Source of the DNA: Marivita cryptomonadis
GTDB taxonomy: Bacteria; Pseudomonadota; Alphaproteobacteria; Rhodobacterales; Rhodobacteraceae
DNA length: 64,000 nt
Assembly (NCBI RefSeq): GCF_002115725.1
Contig: NZ_JFKD01000002.1
Span: forward strand, 310,001 to 374,000
Direction of reading: 5' to 3'
This document shows, piece after piece, positions 18,775 to 28,140 of the stretch. Under the pieces are notes generated by a model. It saw nothing but the letters and a program-made list of their open reading frames with translations, did not search any database and had not been told where the DNA came from. The position numbers and the translations under genes are program-made. Position 1 is the first letter of the stretch; the number at the start of each line of letters is the position of its first letter.

Positions 18775-18817
18775 AAACAAGAAAGGGCGAGTGCACCTGA
18801 TTATGGTGCGCTCGCCC
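18775..18817 (-). terminator. Intrinsic terminator of pckA
   Basis: A 13-bp stem with one G-U pair (GGGCGAGTGCACC at 18785-18797, GGTGCGCTCGCCC at 18805-18817, 7-base loop). On the minus strand it is followed by the T-rich run TTTCTTGTTT, about 35 bases beyond the pckA stop. Confidence 0.88.
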
Positions 18818-18850
18818 CTGTGTTTCCAAGCGCCTTTCGACGCAGGTGCC

Positions 18851-20449
18851 TTAGCCGATGGCGGCGGCTTTCACATCATCGTCGATATAAGGGACGTATT
18901 GTGCAAAGTTGTCGGCAAACATCTGAACAAGCTTTTCGGCCTGCGCATCGTAGGCTTCCTTGTCATTCCAAGTGCGGCGCGGGTCGAGCAGCATGTCTGG
19001 CACGCCTTCTACCTTGACCGGCACTTCGAAGCCGAAGTTGGGGTCCTTGCGGAATTCGGCCTCGGCGAGGCTACCATCGAGGGCTGCGGTCAGAAGCGCA
19101 CGGGTCGCCTTGATCGGCATCCGCTGACCAGAGCCGTAGGCGCCTCCCGTCCAGCCTGTGTTCACCAACCAACAGGTCGCGCCATGCGACGCAATCTTTT
19201 CACGCAGCAGGTTGCCGTAGACCTCAGGACGGCGCGGCATGAATGGTGCGCCGAAGCAGGTCGAGAAGGTGGGTTCCGGCTCGGTCACGCCACGCTCTGT
19301 CCCGGCCACTTTGGAGGTGAAGCCCGACAGGAAGTGGTACATCGCTTGCGCCGGGGTGAGACGAGCGATCGGGGGCAGAACACCGAACGCATCGCAAGTC
19401 AGCATAATGATGTTCTTAGGGTGGCCGCCAAGGGCACTTTCCGACGCGTTCGAGATATACTCGAGCGGGTAGGCGCACCGCATGTTTGCGGTCAGACTGT
19501 CGTCTTTGAAATCAAGCTCGAAGGTTTCGGGATCGAAAACCATGTTTTCGATGACGGTGCCGAATTTGGTGGTCGTGGCGTATATCTCGGGCTCTGCCTC
19601 GGAGGACAGGTTGATCGTCTTGGCGTAACAGCCGCCTTCGAAGTTGAAGGTGCCCCGATCCGACCAGCCGTGTTCATCGTCACCAATCAGAACACGGTTC
19701 GGATCAGCGGAGAGCGTGGTTTTGCCGGTGCCGGACAGGCCGAAGAAGATCGCGGTGTCCACCGGGTTGCCTACCGCATGGTTGGCAGAGCAGTGCATCG
19801 GCATGATGCCCTTTTCCGGCAGCAGGTAGTTCAGCAATGAGAAGATGGATTTCTTGTTCTCGCCTGCATATTCGGTGCCGCCGATCAGGATAAGCTTCCG
19901 GTCGAAGTTCATTGCGATCACGGTTTCGGACCGGCAATTGTGCTTCTTGGGGTCAGCTTTGAACGAGGGGCAGTTGATCACCGTGAAATCGGCTGTGAAC
20001 GTGTCGAGGTCTTCGCGCTCGGGGCGGCGCATCATGTGGCGGATGAAGAGGTTGTGCCAAGCGAGTTCCTGCACGAAGCGCACGTCGATCGAATGCTTGG
20101 GGTCCGCACCGCCAACAAGGTCCTGCACGAAATATTCGCGGCCCTTCATGTGTTCGAGCATGTCTGCGTACAGCGCGTCGAAACCTTCGGGTGACATGGG
20201 CGCGTTGTTTTCCCACCAGATCGTGTCGGTCACGCTGTCGGTCTTGACGACGTGCTTGTCCTTGGGGGACCGCCCGGTGAATTTGCCGGTGGTGACAAGG
20301 AACGCCCCACCATTGCCCAGCGTGCCCTCGCCGCGTTTCAGCGCCGCTTCGATCAGTGCAGGCTCTGTGAGGTTGTAATAGACATTACCAAGCCCGTTGA
20401 TCTGTTGATCTTCCAGCCGGAATTCCGGGTTCACCCGTCCAAATGTCAT
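18851..20449 (-). CDS. pckA: Phosphoenolpyruvate carboxykinase (ATP)
   Basis: A 532-residue enzyme converting oxaloacetate and ATP to phosphoenolpyruvate, CO2 and ADP; the key gluconeogenic step. The kinase loop [16 protein letters not shown], the metal site segment DDEHGWSD and the conserved FSACFG-like stretch (here [12 protein letters not shown]) are present, and the length is standard. The ATG at 20449 has AGGAG 8 bases upstream. The open frame further upstream (to 20581) is not family sequence. It is divergent from chvI, the usual alphaproteobacterial order, and the shared upstream region holds a repeat that may be regulatory. Confidence 0.96.
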   Translation of the reverse strand: MTFGRVNPEFRLEDQQINGLGNVYYNLTEPALIEAALKRGEGTLGNGGAFLVTTGKFTGRSPKDKHVVKTDSVTDTIWWENNAPMSPEGFDALYADMLEHMKGREYFVQDLVGGADPKHSIDVRFVQELAWHNLFIRHMMRRPEREDLDTFTADFTVINCPSFKADPKKHNCRSETVIAMNFDRKLILIGGTEYAGENKKSIFSLLNYLLPEKGIMPMHCSANHAVGNPVDTAIFFGLSGTGKTTLSADPNRVLIGDDEHGWSDRGTFNFEGGCYAKTINLSSEAEPEIYATTTKFGTVIENMVFDPETFELDFKDDSLTANMRCAYPLEYISNASESALGGHPKNIIMLTCDAFGVLPPIARLTPAQAMYHFLSGFTSKVAGTERGVTEPEPTFSTCFGAPFMPRRPEVYGNLLREKIASHGATCWLVNTGWTGGAYGSGQRMPIKATRALLTAALDGSLAEAEFRKDPNFGFEVPVKVEGVPDMLLDPRRTWNDKEAYDAQAEKLVQMFADNFAQYVPYIDDDVKAAAIG

Positions 20450-20792
20450 TTGCCAAGCTCCTGTAGCCGCGCTCGTTGCGGCGGTATTGAAGAGGGACGA
20501 AGAGTGCGCGTCCCACTCACGGCGGTGCGCCGGAGATGACTGCCTCTTAGCATGTCGTTTCCAAATCTGAACAGGACGCAATCACGCAGTTAGCGCAACC
20601 AATACGGGTTTAGCGCAACCATGGCCGCTCTCCGCCGAGCGGTGTGATGCAAATTAGCCATCCGTAAGGGATTTTCCGTCTCAATATGACCGTCGCTTCT
20701 GAGTGATTCGCAAATATGAGTTGGCGCAAACGGAAAAAAGACACATAATGGCGGAAAAAACATAATTGAGAGCAGTACAAGGAACACACTCC
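20450..20792. promoter_or_regulatory. Shared pckA-chvI upstream region with direct repeats
   Basis: A 343-base divergent intergenic region. It contains two exact copies of TAGCGCAACCA at 20591-20601 and 20611-20621, 20 bases apart, and a related GGCGCAAACGG near 20734. The repeat pair lies about 140 bases upstream of pckA and 170 upstream of chvI. The chvI side has an A-rich stretch and an AAGGA ribosome site before 20793. I cannot say which regulator binds. ChvI itself is a candidate, by position only. Confidence 0.5.
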
Positions 20793-21497
20793 ATGTCGAA
20801 AATCGCCCTTGTGGACGATGACAGGAATATCCTGACATCGGTCGCGATCACACTCGAAGCCGAGGGTTTCGAAGTCGAGACCTACAACGACGGACAGGCC
20901 GCGTTGGACGCGTTCAACAAGAAGATGCCGGACATGGCTGTCTTCGATATCAAGATGCCGCGGATGGACGGCATGGACCTGCTTCAGCGGGTGCGCCAGA
21001 AATCAAAGATGCCGGTGATCTTTCTCACCTCCAAGGACGACGAGATTGACGAGGTTCTGGGGCTTCGCATGGGCGCGGACGACTACGTCAAGAAGCCGTT
21101 TTCGCAACGTCTACTTGTCGAGCGGATTCGCGCGCTTCTGCGTCGTCAGGATGCCATTTCGGGTGACGCCAGCGGTGTCGAGGTCGAAGAGACAAAACTG
21201 ATGGTGCGCGGCAACCTGAGCATGGACCCGCTGCGGCACTCGGTGTCGTGGAAAGGGCTGGATGTGTCGCTGACGGTGACAGAATTCCTTTTGCTACAGG
21301 CGCTTGCGCAGCGTCCCGGCTTTGTGAAGTCACGCGATCAGCTGATGGATGTCGCTTATGACGACCAAGTCTATGTCGACGACCGTACAATCGACAGTCA
21401 CATCAAGCGTTTGCGCAAGAAGATGCGCATGGTCGACAATGATTTCTCGGCGATCGAAACGCTTTACGGGATCGGTTACCGTTACAACGAAGAATGA
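20793..21497 (+). CDS. chvI: Response regulator ChvI
   Basis: A 234-residue OmpR-family regulator. The receiver domain (1-120) has the acidic pocket DDD at 8-10, the phosphoacceptor Asp52 in [11 protein letters not shown] and Lys in [10 protein letters not shown]. The C-terminal winged helix (about 135-232) ends in [17 protein letters not shown] and GIGYRY. With ChvG it controls envelope, acid and exopolysaccharide responses in alphaproteobacteria. The ATG at 20793 follows AAGGA. The stop overlaps the chvG start as ATGA. Gene order (pckA divergent, then chvG, hprK, rapZ, ptsM, HPr) is the classic one. Confidence 0.95.
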   Translation: MSKIALVDDDRNILTSVAITLEAEGFEVETYNDGQAALDAFNKKMPDMAVFDIKMPRMDGMDLLQRVRQKSKMPVIFLTSKDDEIDEVLGLRMGADDYVKKPFSQRLLVERIRALLRRQDAISGDASGVEVEETKLMVRGNLSMDPLRHSVSWKGLDVSLTVTEFLLLQALAQRPGFVKSRDQLMDVAYDDQVYVDDRTIDSHIKRLRKKMRMVDNDFSAIETLYGIGYRYNEE

Positions 21498-23212
21498 CCA
21501 TGGCTTTGGTTGAGGGTGTGACCCACGGCAAGGACGGCGGGCGCAAGGATGCGGATGTGGTGCTCGGGGACGACTGGGTCGCCCCCGACAAAACAGTCGA
21601 GTCCGAAGTGCGCAGTATCCGCGAAAAGCGTGGTTTGTTTTCCCTCAACCGGTCGCCGCTGACCCGCAAGATCATTACATTCAACCTCGTTGCCCTCAAC
21701 TTTCTTGTTGCGGGCATTCTCTTCCTCAATTCCTCACGCGACACTTTGGCAGAACAAAAAGCCGAAGCTGTCCGGGTCGAGGCGGAACTGATCGCCAATG
21801 TCTTTGAAGTGCAGGCGTTGCAGGCCCAATCGGTCAATCTTGGCACGGGCGAAGGCGTCAATGTCGCGGACACACTCGACACTCTCGAAATTCGGCCCGG
21901 TTTGCAGGTGTTCGTGTTCGATGCTGCGCGGTTTCTGGTTGGTAACGCCGATGCAACCGCACAAAGTGCCGGGCTATCCATTGCAGAGAAGCCAACGGTC
22001 ATCTCTGATTTCCTGCTGACGGTCTGGAGTAGCATTTCCGCGGTCTTTCGTACAGACACCAGCCAGCAACCCTTGACGCTTGAAGATATCCTGCGACGCC
22101 AGATCGAGGAAACTGATCCAACGCAGACGCGTATCGAACGATCAGAAGGGCCGAACGGTGAAACTATCTTTACTGCGCTCAGCCCGATCGAAGTGCAAAG
22201 CGGCGTAGCTGGCACCATCGCGCTGGTCAGCTTTGCGCCGCAAATCGACGCCGCAGTCCGGTTGGAGCGCGAAAGCGTATTGCAGATGTTCGTGATCGCC
22301 ACGCTTGTGTCGATTGGTCTAAGCCTTGTTCTGGCCTCAACGATTTCAAACCCGATTTCAAACCTTGCCGACGCCGCTGAAGTCGGGCGTGACCGCCACC
22401 GCCGGAATGTGTCATCCGGCAGAATTCGCATTCCCGACCTCACCGCACGCCCCGATGAAATCGGACGATTGTCCGGCGCACTTCGAGGGATGGTGGCTGC
22501 GCTTTACGACAGGATCGACGCGAACGAGCAATTCGCGGCGGATGTCGCGCATGAAATCAAGAACCCTTTGGCATCACTCCGGTCGGCTGTCGGGACGTTG
22601 CGGCTGGCCAAGCGGCCTGATCAAGTGGAACGCCTGCTGGATGTCATTGATCACGATGTGCGCCGACTGGACCGCCTTGTCAGCGACATTTCGAACGCAT
22701 CGCGGTTGGACAGCGAACTGGTCAAAGAAGAAGAGGCCGAATTCAACCTTCTCGACATGCTCAAGAACCTGTCTCAATTTCTTGGGGAAGACGCAAAACG
22801 CCGTGGAATCGAGTTTATCTCTGACCTGCCGGATCGTCCGATCATGGTGCATGGCCTCGAGGCGCGTCTGGCGCAGGTTTTTGTCAATCTGATCACCAAT
22901 GCGGTCAGCTTTTGCGAAGATGGTGATGCAATCCGCATCTGGGCGCGCCGTCGCGAGAACCGCGTTTTGGTCGTGGTCGAAGATACTGGACCTGGGATAC
23001 CTGACGAGGCGTTGACCAAGATTTTCAAGCGCTTTTACTCGCAGCGTCCTGAAACGGATTTCGGCAACAACTCGGGACTTGGGCTGGCGATTTCGAAACA
23101 GATCGTCGAAGCGCATGGCGGTGTAATCTGGGCGGAAAACATCCGTCCCACTGAGGCGGATGCAACCTCGGAACCACTTGGTGCACGCTTTGTTGTCGGT
23201 TTGCCGCTTTAG
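21494..23212 (+). CDS. chvG: Sensor histidine kinase ChvG
   Basis: A 572-residue membrane kinase. Two hydrophobic helices (about 60-80, [19 protein letters not shown], and about 260-285) flank a periplasmic sensor domain of roughly 180 residues. A HAMP linker ([17 protein letters not shown]), the HisKA dimerisation helix with His near 353 ([17 protein letters not shown]) and an ATPase domain with [17 protein letters not shown] and [11 protein letters not shown] follow. It phosphorylates ChvI; in other species it is repressed by the periplasmic protein ExoR. No exoR is present in this window. An alternative start two codons downstream (21500) is equally plausible. Confidence 0.94.
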   Translation: MTMALVEGVTHGKDGGRKDADVVLGDDWVAPDKTVESEVRSIREKRGLFSLNRSPLTRKIITFNLVALNFLVAGILFLNSSRDTLAEQKAEAVRVEAELIANVFEVQALQAQSVNLGTGEGVNVADTLDTLEIRPGLQVFVFDAARFLVGNADATAQSAGLSIAEKPTVISDFLLTVWSSISAVFRTDTSQQPLTLEDILRRQIEETDPTQTRIERSEGPNGETIFTALSPIEVQSGVAGTIALVSFAPQIDAAVRLERESVLQMFVIATLVSIGLSLVLASTISNPISNLADAAEVGRDRHRRNVSSGRIRIPDLTARPDEIGRLSGALRGMVAALYDRIDANEQFAADVAHEIKNPLASLRSAVGTLRLAKRPDQVERLLDVIDHDVRRLDRLVSDISNASRLDSELVKEEEAEFNLLDMLKNLSQFLGEDAKRRGIEFISDLPDRPIMVHGLEARLAQVFVNLITNAVSFCEDGDAIRIWARRRENRVLVVVEDTGPGIPDEALTKIFKRFYSQRPETDFGNNSGLGLAISKQIVEAHGGVIWAENIRPTEADATSEPLGARFVVGLPL

Positions 23213-23220
23213 GCCCCGAT

Positions 23221-23652
23221 ATGCCTGACCCGGAAACACTGATCCTGCATGCGACGTCCGTGGCCGTCGGAACCAAAGCAGTGTTGATAACCGGAGAATC
23301 CGGTCGTGGGAAATCTGCATTGGCGCTTGAGATGATGGCGCGTGGCGCGACGCTGGTTGCTGATGATCAGGTGATCCTGACAAGCTTAGAGTCTGAACTG
23401 GTGTTGACTTGCCCGGAACCGTTGCGGGGGTTGATTGAGGCGCGCGGCGTCGGACTGCTGCATGCGCCCTACGCTTCCGACGCTATCCTCGCGCTGGTCG
23501 TGGACATGGATCAGACCGAAACTGAGCGTTTACCGCCATACCGCACCATCACGACACTCTCAAAAACGTTTCCATTGCTTCACAATGTGGAGTCACGGCA
23601 TTTTCCTGCCGCGATTTTGCAATATCTACGCGGCACCGGGCGGGCCGATTGA
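23221..23652 (+). CDS. hprK: Short HPr kinase/phosphorylase (C-terminal domain only)
   Basis: A 143-residue protein with the catalytic half of HPr kinase. Walker A GESGRGKS is at residues 25-32, followed by GATLVADDQVIL. The N-terminal domain found in Firmicutes enzymes (total about 310 residues) is absent, as is normal for alphaproteobacteria. By family it phosphorylates a serine on HPr and links the phosphotransfer chain to the ChvG/ChvI system. It starts 9 bases after chvG, and its stop overlaps a possible TTG start of rapZ. Confidence 0.92.
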   Translation: MPDPETLILHATSVAVGTKAVLITGESGRGKSALALEMMARGATLVADDQVILTSLESELVLTCPEPLRGLIEARGVGLLHAPYASDAILALVVDMDQTETERLPPYRTITTLSKTFPLLHNVESRHFPAAILQYLRGTGRAD

Positions 23653-23681
23653 AATCCCTGAGTTTGGGTCAGAGAAGTGAC

Positions 23682-24605
23682 ATGATATCCCAAGGCAATC
23701 CAACGCGTGTGGTTCTCGTGACCGGTCCATCGGGCGCAGGACGCAGCACCGCGATCAATGTATTGGAAGATCTGGGTTTCGAGGCGATCGACAACATTCC
23801 GTTTCGGATGATCCCACGGCTCTTTGAAACTGAAACGCTGTCACATCCGCTTGCTCTTGGGATCGACGTGCGGAACCGAGACTTCTCACTCGCCCGCTTG
23901 CTGGACCTGCATCAAGACCTCATTCGTCAAACCGATGGTAATGCCACGCTTCTCTACCTTGATTGCCGCCCCGATATCCTTCTACGCCGCTATTCCGAGA
24001 CACGACGTCGCCATCCGATGGCGCAGGCCGAAACACCCGAGATTGGCATCGCGCGGGAAATCGACTTGCTGCGACCAGTCGAAAACCGTGCGGACATTCT
24101 GATCGACACATCGCACTTGTCGCCGCATGATCTCAAGGCGGAGCTGCACGGCTGGTTCGCTGATGCGTCGTCGCAACGTCTCTCGGTCGCTTTGCAATCG
24201 TTTTCCTTCAAGCGGGGCATCCCGCATGGTGTCGACATGGTTTTCGATTGCCGCTTTCTGGCGAACCCGCACTGGGAGCAGGGTTTGCGGGAAAAAACCG
24301 GATTGGACGAAGCAGTGCAAGGTTTTGTCGCTTCGGATGCCCGCCTCGCGCCTTTTCTGAACAAGATCGTCGATTTGCTGGCATTTTTACTGCCTGAGGT
24401 GGATCGTGAGGGAAAGACACATGTCTCGGTCGGAATTGGATGCACCGGGGGGCAACACAGATCGGTTGTCGTAACGGAACGTGTTGCGCGAACCCTTGCA
24501 GAGCAGGGCTGGCGGGTGTCAATTGGCCACAAGGAACTGGCTCGACGGGGGATCGCACCCGCCGGAGGCGTTGTGTTGTCGGGTCTTGGAGGAACGGAAG
24601 AGTGA
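23682..24605 (+). CDS. rapZ: RapZ-family nucleotide-binding protein with arginine in the P-loop
   Basis: A 307-residue RapZ/YvcJ family protein. In enterobacteria RapZ is an RNA-binding adaptor steering small-RNA decay and responding to glucosamine-6-phosphate. Here the N-terminal loop reads GPSGAGRST (residues 15-23), with Arg21 where Walker A has Lys. The rest is typical: EDLGFEAIDNIP and a C-terminal part with SVGIGCTGGQHRSVVV. I prefer the ATG at 23682 (AGAAG upstream). A TTG at 23649 would overlap hprK. Its end overlaps the GTG start of the EIIA gene. Family certain, role in this organism not. Confidence 0.9.
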   Translation: MISQGNPTRVVLVTGPSGAGRSTAINVLEDLGFEAIDNIPFRMIPRLFETETLSHPLALGIDVRNRDFSLARLLDLHQDLIRQTDGNATLLYLDCRPDILLRRYSETRRRHPMAQAETPEIGIAREIDLLRPVENRADILIDTSHLSPHDLKAELHGWFADASSQRLSVALQSFSFKRGIPHGVDMVFDCRFLANPHWEQGLREKTGLDEAVQGFVASDARLAPFLNKIVDLLAFLLPEVDREGKTHVSVGIGCTGGQHRSVVVTERVARTLAEQGWRVSIGHKELARRGIAPAGGVVLSGLGGTEE

Positions 24606-25003
24606 TCGGGATCGTGATTGTGGCTCACGGTGGTTTGGCGCAGGAGTATCTTTCTGCGGTTGAACATGTGGTTGGCCATCAACCCGGTATGGTCGCTGTT
24701 TCGATCGACGCGGATCACAATCGGGACGCTAAGCAAAACGAGATTTGTACACTTGCCGATGAGGTTGATACCGGCGGCGGTGTGGTGATCGTAACAGACA
24801 TGTTTGGCGGTTCACCCTCGAACCTCAGTTTGCGGGCTTGCCAGCCTGAAAATCGCAGGATCGTCTACGGCGCGAATTTGCCAATGTTGATCAAACTGGC
24901 CAAAAGTCGCGACAAATCCGTGCCTGAAGCGGTGCGCGCGGCATTGGATGCGGGGCGGAAATACATTGACAGCCAAGACATAACTCTGGATCAGAGCGTT
25001 TGA
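24602..25003 (+). CDS. PTS system EIIA component, mannose family (PtsM/ManX-like)
   Basis: A 133-residue EIIA(Man) domain with the phosphorylated histidine at residue 9 (GIVIVAHGGLAQEYL), the ADHN loop and the TDMFGGSPSNLSLR segment. It accepts phosphate from HPr. No sugar-specific EIIB/EIIC genes are present, so it acts in a regulatory phosphorelay rather than sugar import. It starts with GTG, overlapping the rapZ stop (GTGA), behind GGAGG. Confidence 0.93.
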   Translation: MIGIVIVAHGGLAQEYLSAVEHVVGHQPGMVAVSIDADHNRDAKQNEICTLADEVDTGGGVVIVTDMFGGSPSNLSLRACQPENRRIVYGANLPMLIKLAKSRDKSVPEAVRAALDAGRKYIDSQDITLDQSV

Positions 25004-25031
25004 TCACGAGGGTTCAGGGAGGCCCGGCACT

Positions 25032-25310
25032 ATGTCCGCCACGGCGCAGCGCGTTTTGAAAATCGTAAACGAAAAGGGTTTGCACGCACGAGCGTCGGCA
25101 AAACTGGTCGAAGTTGTTGAAGGGTTCGATGCCTCTGCAGAGGTGCGCAAGGATGGCATGAGCGCGTCTGGTGACAGCATCATGGGGCTTTTGATGTTGG
25201 CAGCCTCCAAAGGAACCTCTATTGAGGTACTCACGTCCGGGCCGGATGCCGAGGCCCTTGCCACCGCAATCGAGACCCTGGTGGCTGACCGCTTTGGAGA
25301 GGGCTGCTGA
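25032..25310 (+). CDS. Phosphocarrier protein HPr
   Basis: A 92-residue HPr. Phosphohistidine 18 lies in KGLHARASAKLVEV, and the regulatory serine of the GDSIMGLLML motif (about residue 49) is the target expected for HprK. It is the last phosphotransfer gene of the block. Enzyme I (ptsP-type) is not in the window. The gene follows the EIIA gene by 28 bases. Confidence 0.95.
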   Translation: MSATAQRVLKIVNEKGLHARASAKLVEVVEGFDASAEVRKDGMSASGDSIMGLLMLAASKGTSIEVLTSGPDAEALATAIETLVADRFGEGC

Positions 25311-25358
25311 TCTATCGGGTTAGCAACAGCCGCTGGGAACAGGACATCACACTTCTAT

Positions 25359-26240
25359 ATGGTTGAAAGCTATCAGCATACGTCGACCGATGCGCACCCT
25401 GTGGGCCAGGTGGAGGTGCCCTATGACAAGCGCAAGCTGAGCTACGCCAATACGTTTACCAATCCGTGGAAAGCGAACACCATTCGAGCCATGGAATGGA
25501 TGACGGGAAAAATCCCGCTGCTTCGTTTGGTGCGGCGGTTCGAGCGTATGGGGCCAGCAGAAGGGCAAGCATTCTGGGGCCAAGCGCTGAACCTGATGAA
25601 GATTCGCCTCGATACACCAGCTGAACAAATCGCGCGCATTCCCAAAGACGGCCCCGTCATCATTGTCGCCAACCATCCACATGGACTTATCGACGGGATG
25701 ATCCTTGCCGAATTGGTTGGACGGGTGCGCACGGATTACAAGATCCTCACGCGGTCGCTTCTGACTGGTGTGACAGAGATCGAAGAATTCATGATCCCGG
25801 TGCCGTTCCCTCATGAAGAGGACGCACGCGAGCAAAGCCTTGAGATGCGAAGCCGCGCCATGGCTCATCTCAAACAGGGGGGGGTGATCGCACTTTTCCC
25901 GTCGGGTGTGGTCGCCTCGAGTGACAGTTTCTTTGGACCCGCCATCGAGCGGACATGGAATCCGTTTACCGCCAACTTGATCCAGCGATCGGGTGCAACG
26001 GTGGTTCCGATCTTCTTTCCCGGGCAGAATTCACGTGCGTACCAGATTGCGACGCAAATTTCTGCCACGTTGCGGCAGGGTTTGCTGCTTCACGAGGTGA
26101 TCCACGCCTGTGGCAAACCACAGGCGCCGATTGTAGGTGAGCCGATTGCCCCCGAGGCAATCGAAGCATTTGCTGGGCGCAGCCGCGATTTTGTGGCCTC
26201 GCTGCGCGATACGACGATTGGGCTTGGAAAAAACGACTAG
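25359..26240 (+). CDS. PlsC-like lysophospholipid acyltransferase family protein
   Basis: A 293-residue acyltransferase of the glycerolipid family. The active-site block is VANHPHGLIDGMI (around residue 105), a HPxGxxDG variant of NHX4D. Later come PFPHEEDAREQ, GVIALFPSGVVAS (the substrate-binding FPSG/FPEG motif) and VVPIFFPGQNS. There is no obvious transmembrane anchor. By family it transfers an acyl chain to a lysolipid. In related bacteria such proteins act in phospholipid or ornithine-lipid synthesis, but the acceptor is not predictable. It follows HPr by 48 bases on the same strand and may be transcribed with the phosphorelay genes. Confidence 0.8.
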   Translation: MVESYQHTSTDAHPVGQVEVPYDKRKLSYANTFTNPWKANTIRAMEWMTGKIPLLRLVRRFERMGPAEGQAFWGQALNLMKIRLDTPAEQIARIPKDGPVIIVANHPHGLIDGMILAELVGRVRTDYKILTRSLLTGVTEIEEFMIPVPFPHEEDAREQSLEMRSRAMAHLKQGGVIALFPSGVVASSDSFFGPAIERTWNPFTANLIQRSGATVVPIFFPGQNSRAYQIATQISATLRQGLLLHEVIHACGKPQAPIVGEPIAPEAIEAFAGRSRDFVASLRDTTIGLGKND

Positions 26241-26244
26241 AGGG

Positions 26245-27120
26245 TCAGCGGGTCGGAACCGGCGTTTCTCCGCGATAATCGTAGAAGCCACGCTGTGTCT
26301 TGCGGCCAAGCCAACCGGCCTCAACGTACTTCGTGAGCAGCGGGCAAGGGCGGTACTTCGTGTCTGCCAATCCATCATGCAGGACGTTCATGATGGCAAG
26401 ACAAGTGTCGAGCCCGATGAAATCTGCAAGTTCAAGCGGGCCCATGGGATGGTTCGCCCCGAGCTTCATCGACTGGTCAATGGAGTTCACGTTTCCGACG
26501 CCTTCATACAGCGTGTAGACCGCTTCGTTGATCATCGGCATCAAGATGCGATTCACGATGAAGGCCGGGAAATCTTCGGCTGAGGCAGCTGTCTTGCCCA
26601 GCTTTTCGACCACGCCAAGACAGGTGTCATAGGTCTGCTTGTCTGTTGCAATGCCGCGGATCAGTTCGACCAATTGCATCACAGGCACAGGGTTCATGAA
26701 GTGGAACCCCATGAATTTTTCAGGTCGATCGGTGCGGCTGGCCAGCCGTGTAATCGAGATCGAGGACGTGTTCGAGGTCAGGATCGTGTGATCTTGGAGA
26801 TGTGGCAGAAGGCTGTCGAAAATCTTCTGCTTAATGATTTCCTGTTCGGTCGCCGCTTCGATGATGATGTCGGTTTGCGCAACTTGTGGCAGGTCTTGAG
26901 TGGTGACGATCCGGGACATCGCCTGATCACGTTCGGCCTGCGTAATCTTTTCGCGGCTCACCTGTCGATCCAAGTTCCGCGAGATGAGGTCGATAGAGCG
27001 TTTGAGAGCGTCCTCGTTGATGTCGTTCAGCACAACATCGTACCCGGCCAAAGCCATCACATGCGCGATCCCGTTGCCCATCTGGCCGGCACCGACCACG
27101 CCAATCGAATTGACCTTCAT
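26245..27120 (-). CDS. 3-hydroxybutyryl-CoA dehydrogenase
   Basis: A 291-residue NAD(P)-dependent 3-hydroxyacyl-CoA dehydrogenase without the enoyl-hydratase half of FadB. The Rossmann loop is VVGAGQMGNGIAHVMALAG, the CoA/substrate segment is SNTSSISITRLA, and the catalytic His is in GFHFMNPVPVMQLVE. The C-terminal domain has DFPAFIVNRILMPMINEAV and ANHPMGPLELADFIGLD. It interconverts acetoacetyl-CoA and 3-hydroxybutyryl-CoA. The ATG at 27120 follows GGAGC. In many Rhodobacterales it sits directly beside etfAB, but here a DUF6473 gene lies between. Confidence 0.93.
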   Translation of the reverse strand: MKVNSIGVVGAGQMGNGIAHVMALAGYDVVLNDINEDALKRSIDLISRNLDRQVSREKITQAERDQAMSRIVTTQDLPQVAQTDIIIEAATEQEIIKQKIFDSLLPHLQDHTILTSNTSSISITRLASRTDRPEKFMGFHFMNPVPVMQLVELIRGIATDKQTYDTCLGVVEKLGKTAASAEDFPAFIVNRILMPMINEAVYTLYEGVGNVNSIDQSMKLGANHPMGPLELADFIGLDTCLAIMNVLHDGLADTKYRPCPLLTKYVEAGWLGRKTQRGFYDYRGETPVPTR

Positions 27121-27268
27121 GCACTTGCTCCGTCCGTTTCGTCGCAACAATGACTTGTGGGGAAGGGGGCTGCAAGGTGGATCGGGGCGATACGTCCATT
27201 TTTAGCTTTAGCTCTTTGGGAACCGAATCGACGGAGGATCGTCATCGGGTGAAGAAAAGGGTGTGAGC

Positions 27269-28087
27269 ATGGATATTTCCTCCACGCGCGATCAAGCTAT
27301 TGATTATGCGCCCTGCCGGTATGGCGGGTCGCGACTCTGGTTTCGGGGGCCACGAAGGTCACTTCGCGCCTCCTACATAGCCTGCGTCGGCGGGTGTGGT
27401 GTCTACGGGCGCTATGTCCCGTCGCCGTGGTCGCAAATTTTGGAAGACCGAGTTGGAAGAACGGTGGTGAATCTCGGCATCGAGAATGCCGGCATTGACG
27501 CTTATCTCAATGATTCAGGAGCTTTGGCTACGGCGACCAATGCAAGCGTTGTCGTGATCCAGATGACATGTGCGCACAACACGTCTAACCGCTTTTATGC
27601 GACCCATCCACGTCGAAACGACCGGTTTCTAAAGGCGTCGCCATCGTTGATGTCCCTTTATCCGGAAATGGATTTCACCGACATCCATTTTACCCGACAT
27701 CTTCTTGGACGATTGCATGGCGTCTGCCCTGACCGCTTCCGCATGGTCGCACAAGAGGTGCAAATGGCTTGGCAATCACGCATGAAATCGCTTGTTTCCA
27801 GAATGCATGGCGAGGTGTTTCTTCTGTGGTTCGCGCCGACCTCACTTGACGATATCAGAGCCGACATTCCGATGGAGGAACCATTCCTGGATCGGGAACT
27901 GCTGCGCGCGGTGATGCCCCATGCGAATAAACTGATCGAAGTTGTGCCGTCTGATTGGCGGACCGCGGACGAGGTCGCAACCGTTCCTCTGCTGGAGCAG
28001 CATCGGGCGCGCCATTTGCCCGGTTTGCGGGCGCATTGCGAGGTTGCCGAAGCGGTGGCACGGGCCATTGTACCGGCCCTTCAATAA
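27269..28087 (+). CDS. DUF6473 family protein, SGNH-hydrolase-like
   Basis: A 272-residue protein I recognise as a Rhodobacterales-specific DUF6473 member: DYAPCRYGGSRLWFRGPRR near the start and YATHPRRNDRFLKASP in the middle. The block ACVGGCGVYGRYVPSPW, then VVNLGIENAGIDAYL and VVVIQMTCAHNTSNR, looks like SGNH-hydrolase blocks I, II and III, with Cys at the nucleophile position. There is no signal peptide. The function is unknown; members are often near polysaccharide or sulfotransferase genes, from memory. A GTG six bases earlier is an alternative start. It is divergent from the hydroxybutyryl-CoA dehydrogenase gene and convergent with etfA, whose terminator abuts its stop. Confidence 0.75.
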   Translation: MDISSTRDQAIDYAPCRYGGSRLWFRGPRRSLRASYIACVGGCGVYGRYVPSPWSQILEDRVGRTVVNLGIENAGIDAYLNDSGALATATNASVVVIQMTCAHNTSNRFYATHPRRNDRFLKASPSLMSLYPEMDFTDIHFTRHLLGRLHGVCPDRFRMVAQEVQMAWQSRMKSLVSRMHGEVFLLWFAPTSLDDIRADIPMEEPFLDRELLRAVMPHANKLIEVVPSDWRTADEVATVPLLEQHRARHLPGLRAHCEVAEAVARAIVPALQ

Positions 28088-28116
28088 AAAACGGCGCGCC
28101 AAAAAGAGGCGCGCCG
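28083..28116 (-). terminator. Intrinsic terminator of the etfBA operon
   Basis: A perfect 9-bp stem (CGGCGCGCC at 28092-28100, GGCGCGCCG at 28108-28116) with a 7-base loop. In minus-strand direction it ends in a six-T run. It lies 25 bases past the etfA stop and overlaps the stop codon of the convergent DUF6473 gene. Confidence 0.92.
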
Positions 28117-28140
28117 CATGGAACAACAGACGCCCGTTGT

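Noticed and set aside
18767..19840. A 357-codon plus-strand frame opposite pckA
   Set aside because: It lies opposite the conserved kinase loop and metal site of pckA and shows no recognisable domain.
20590..20838. An 82-codon minus-strand frame in the pckA-chvI region
   Set aside because: It begins inside chvI, has no ribosome site and covers the repeat-bearing regulatory region. The hydrophobic stretch arises from A/T-rich DNA.
23221..23652. HprK looked truncated (143 residues against about 310)
   Set aside because: Alphaproteobacterial HprK normally consists of the catalytic domain only, so this is not a broken gene.
20793..25310. The phosphotransfer block without any sugar permease looked like a new system
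   Set aside because: It is the known alphaproteobacterial ChvG/ChvI-HprK-RapZ-EIIA(Man)-HPr arrangement.
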